Shown here piece after piece: positions 13,589 to 14,299 of a stretch of DNA of 14,299 bases. Under the pieces are notes generated by a model. That model made no database searches and was not told where the DNA came from. It was given only the letters and a program-made list of their open reading frames with translations. The translations under genes and the position numbers were made by a program. This DNA is from Clostridia bacterium (GTDB lineage: Bacteria > Bacillota > Clostridia > Oscillospirales > Acutalibacteraceae): NCBI GenBank assembly GCA_017424125.1, contig JAFPBM010000087.1, forward strand, positions 1-14,299, written 5' to 3'. How positions within the stretch are numbered: the first letter of the stretch is position 1; each line of letters begins with the position of its first letter.

Positions 13589-14299
13589 TTATTCTCCTAT
13601 TTCTTCTTTGATGAACGCCAAAACACCCGCAGCCCAACCGTGACACAGACTGTGGCGAAAACCCTTATAACAAAACGCGCCAAAATCACCGTGTATGTCA
13701 CGCTCGTTCTTCTTAGGATGTCGGTCAATTCGGCTACTGTTTTCTGCCCACGCAATATCAAAATCCTCAAAAAAAGTGGTTGCGCCGCATTTTAGCATAG
13801 CACCGTAATATTCTTTCATCATATTGGTTGCCGCCGTCTTGTCAAAGGATGCAACAGCCTTTAGAATATAGTAACCCATAAAAGTGGACATTCCCTGTGC
13901 GCCGTTCTTTGTAAGACGGATTTTATCTTCTTCTGTCAATTCTGTGACAAAAAATTTGAGTGCCGTAACCTGTTTGCTGTGTTTCGGCATAATCGGTATT
14001 TTATAAAGTTTTGCAAGCATACTCTCTGCGACCGACGTGTCCATAGAAAACTCTTTCAAAAGTTCCACCGCTTTTTTGCCGCAAAGGATATTGATTGCGC
14101 GCACACCGTGGATTTCATCTTCTTGTCCGTGGGTGGGCCAATCAACAAAATATGACGGGTAATTCAGCGTTCCGTCCTCTAAAACACAGGAATCAAGTTG
14201 TTTCACAAGTTCCGACAAATAGGGCATTTGTTTGAGGGCAAAATCTTTAGCGCCTGTCTTTTCAAAATAATCTGCAACGATTATTATCCACCACATAGA
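13589..14299 (-). CDS. GH78-like (alpha-L-rhamnosidase type) six-hairpin glycosidase, C-terminal part
   Basis: The frame is open to the window edge, so about 236 residues of the C-terminal part are seen; the ATG at 14296 is probably internal. The segment is alpha-helical and resembles the (alpha/alpha)6 barrel of GH78 rhamnosidases: YFVDWPTHGQ (about 49-58 of the visible part), then a helix pair, TTFFEDFD (163-170), where the Glu in the TTxxE context matches the proposed general base, and HSLCHGWAAGVLAFI (195-209), the family's closing HGW(S/A)AG motif. The acidic general-acid region lies outside the window, so activity and export cannot be judged. It heads an operon with GtrB- and GtrA-type genes, which suggests a link to surface-glycan turnover or decoration. 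Confidence 0.75.
   Translation of the reverse strand, partial: SMWWIIIVADYFEKTGAKDFALKQMPYLSELVKQLDSCVLEDGTLNYPSYFVDWPTHGQEDEIHGVRAINILCGKKAVELLKEFSMDTSVAESMLAKLYKIPIMPKHSKQVTALKFFVTELTEEDKIRLTKNGAQGMSTFMGYYILKAVASFDKTAATNMMKEYYGAMLKCGATTFFEDFDIAWAENSSRIDRHPKKNERDIHGDFGAFCYKGFRHSLCHGWAAGVLAFIKEEIGE

Noticed and set aside
13587..13646. Upstream in-frame start of the GT2 gene
   Set aside because: It lies inside the GH78-like coding region and would add about 20 residues before the conserved start of the GT-A domain; AGGAG supports the ATG at 13586.
1..14299. Mobile elements, CRISPR arrays, tRNA or rRNA genes, and defence systems
   Set aside because: No transposase, integrase, regular repeat array, cloverleaf-like gene or known defence protein was seen on either strand.

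Overview
The window looks like a chromosomal segment of an uncultured low-to-mid-GC Firmicute, most likely a gut Clostridia-type anaerobe. This rests on the pth-mfd gene order, a T-box leader on thrS, near-consensus sigma-A promoters with strong Shine-Dalgarno sites, compact Rho-independent terminators and Firmicute-like protein sequences. It is gene-dense, with no insertion sequence, CRISPR array, tRNA or rRNA that I can see. The taxonomic call is inference from gene content.

Left part (1-3638): housekeeping. The 5' part of mfd and a complete pth run leftward as a tight pair. Back to back with their promoter is a strong promoter driving a threonine-specific T-box leader and thrS rightward.

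Middle (3669-7135): a carbohydrate block. A cytosolic GH10-like glycosidase follows thrS after 30 bp with no visible terminator. It converges on a cytosolic GH39-like glycosidase. Upstream of the GH39 gene, on the same strand, lies a two-gene unit: a free-standing AraC-type cupin sensor domain that has lost its DNA-binding half, translationally coupled to a small protein of the Anabaena sensory rhodopsin transducer (ASRT) beta-sandwich family. None of the three genes with a visible N-terminus that could be exported (GH10, GH39, ASRT) has a signal peptide, so the block would act on or sense imported sugars. This coupled pair is the least conventional element here.

Right-centre (7331-12214): a HAD (Cof-type) phosphatase, an EamA/DMT permease, a LacI-family repressor divergent from an MFS permease with a palindromic operator candidate between them, and a complete AraC-family activator. 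Almost every gene end carries a hairpin terminator that overlaps the stop codon.

Right end (12239-14299): a leftward operon of the C-terminal part of a GH78-like (six-hairpin) glycosidase, a GtrB/DPM-type membrane glycosyltransferase and a GtrA-type flippase, joined by overlaps that imply translational coupling and suggest decoration of a surface glycan.

Two non-coding patterns stand out: a near-identical divergent promoter module occurs at pth/thrS and again at cupin/HAD, and the EamA promoter is built into the terminator hairpin of lacI.
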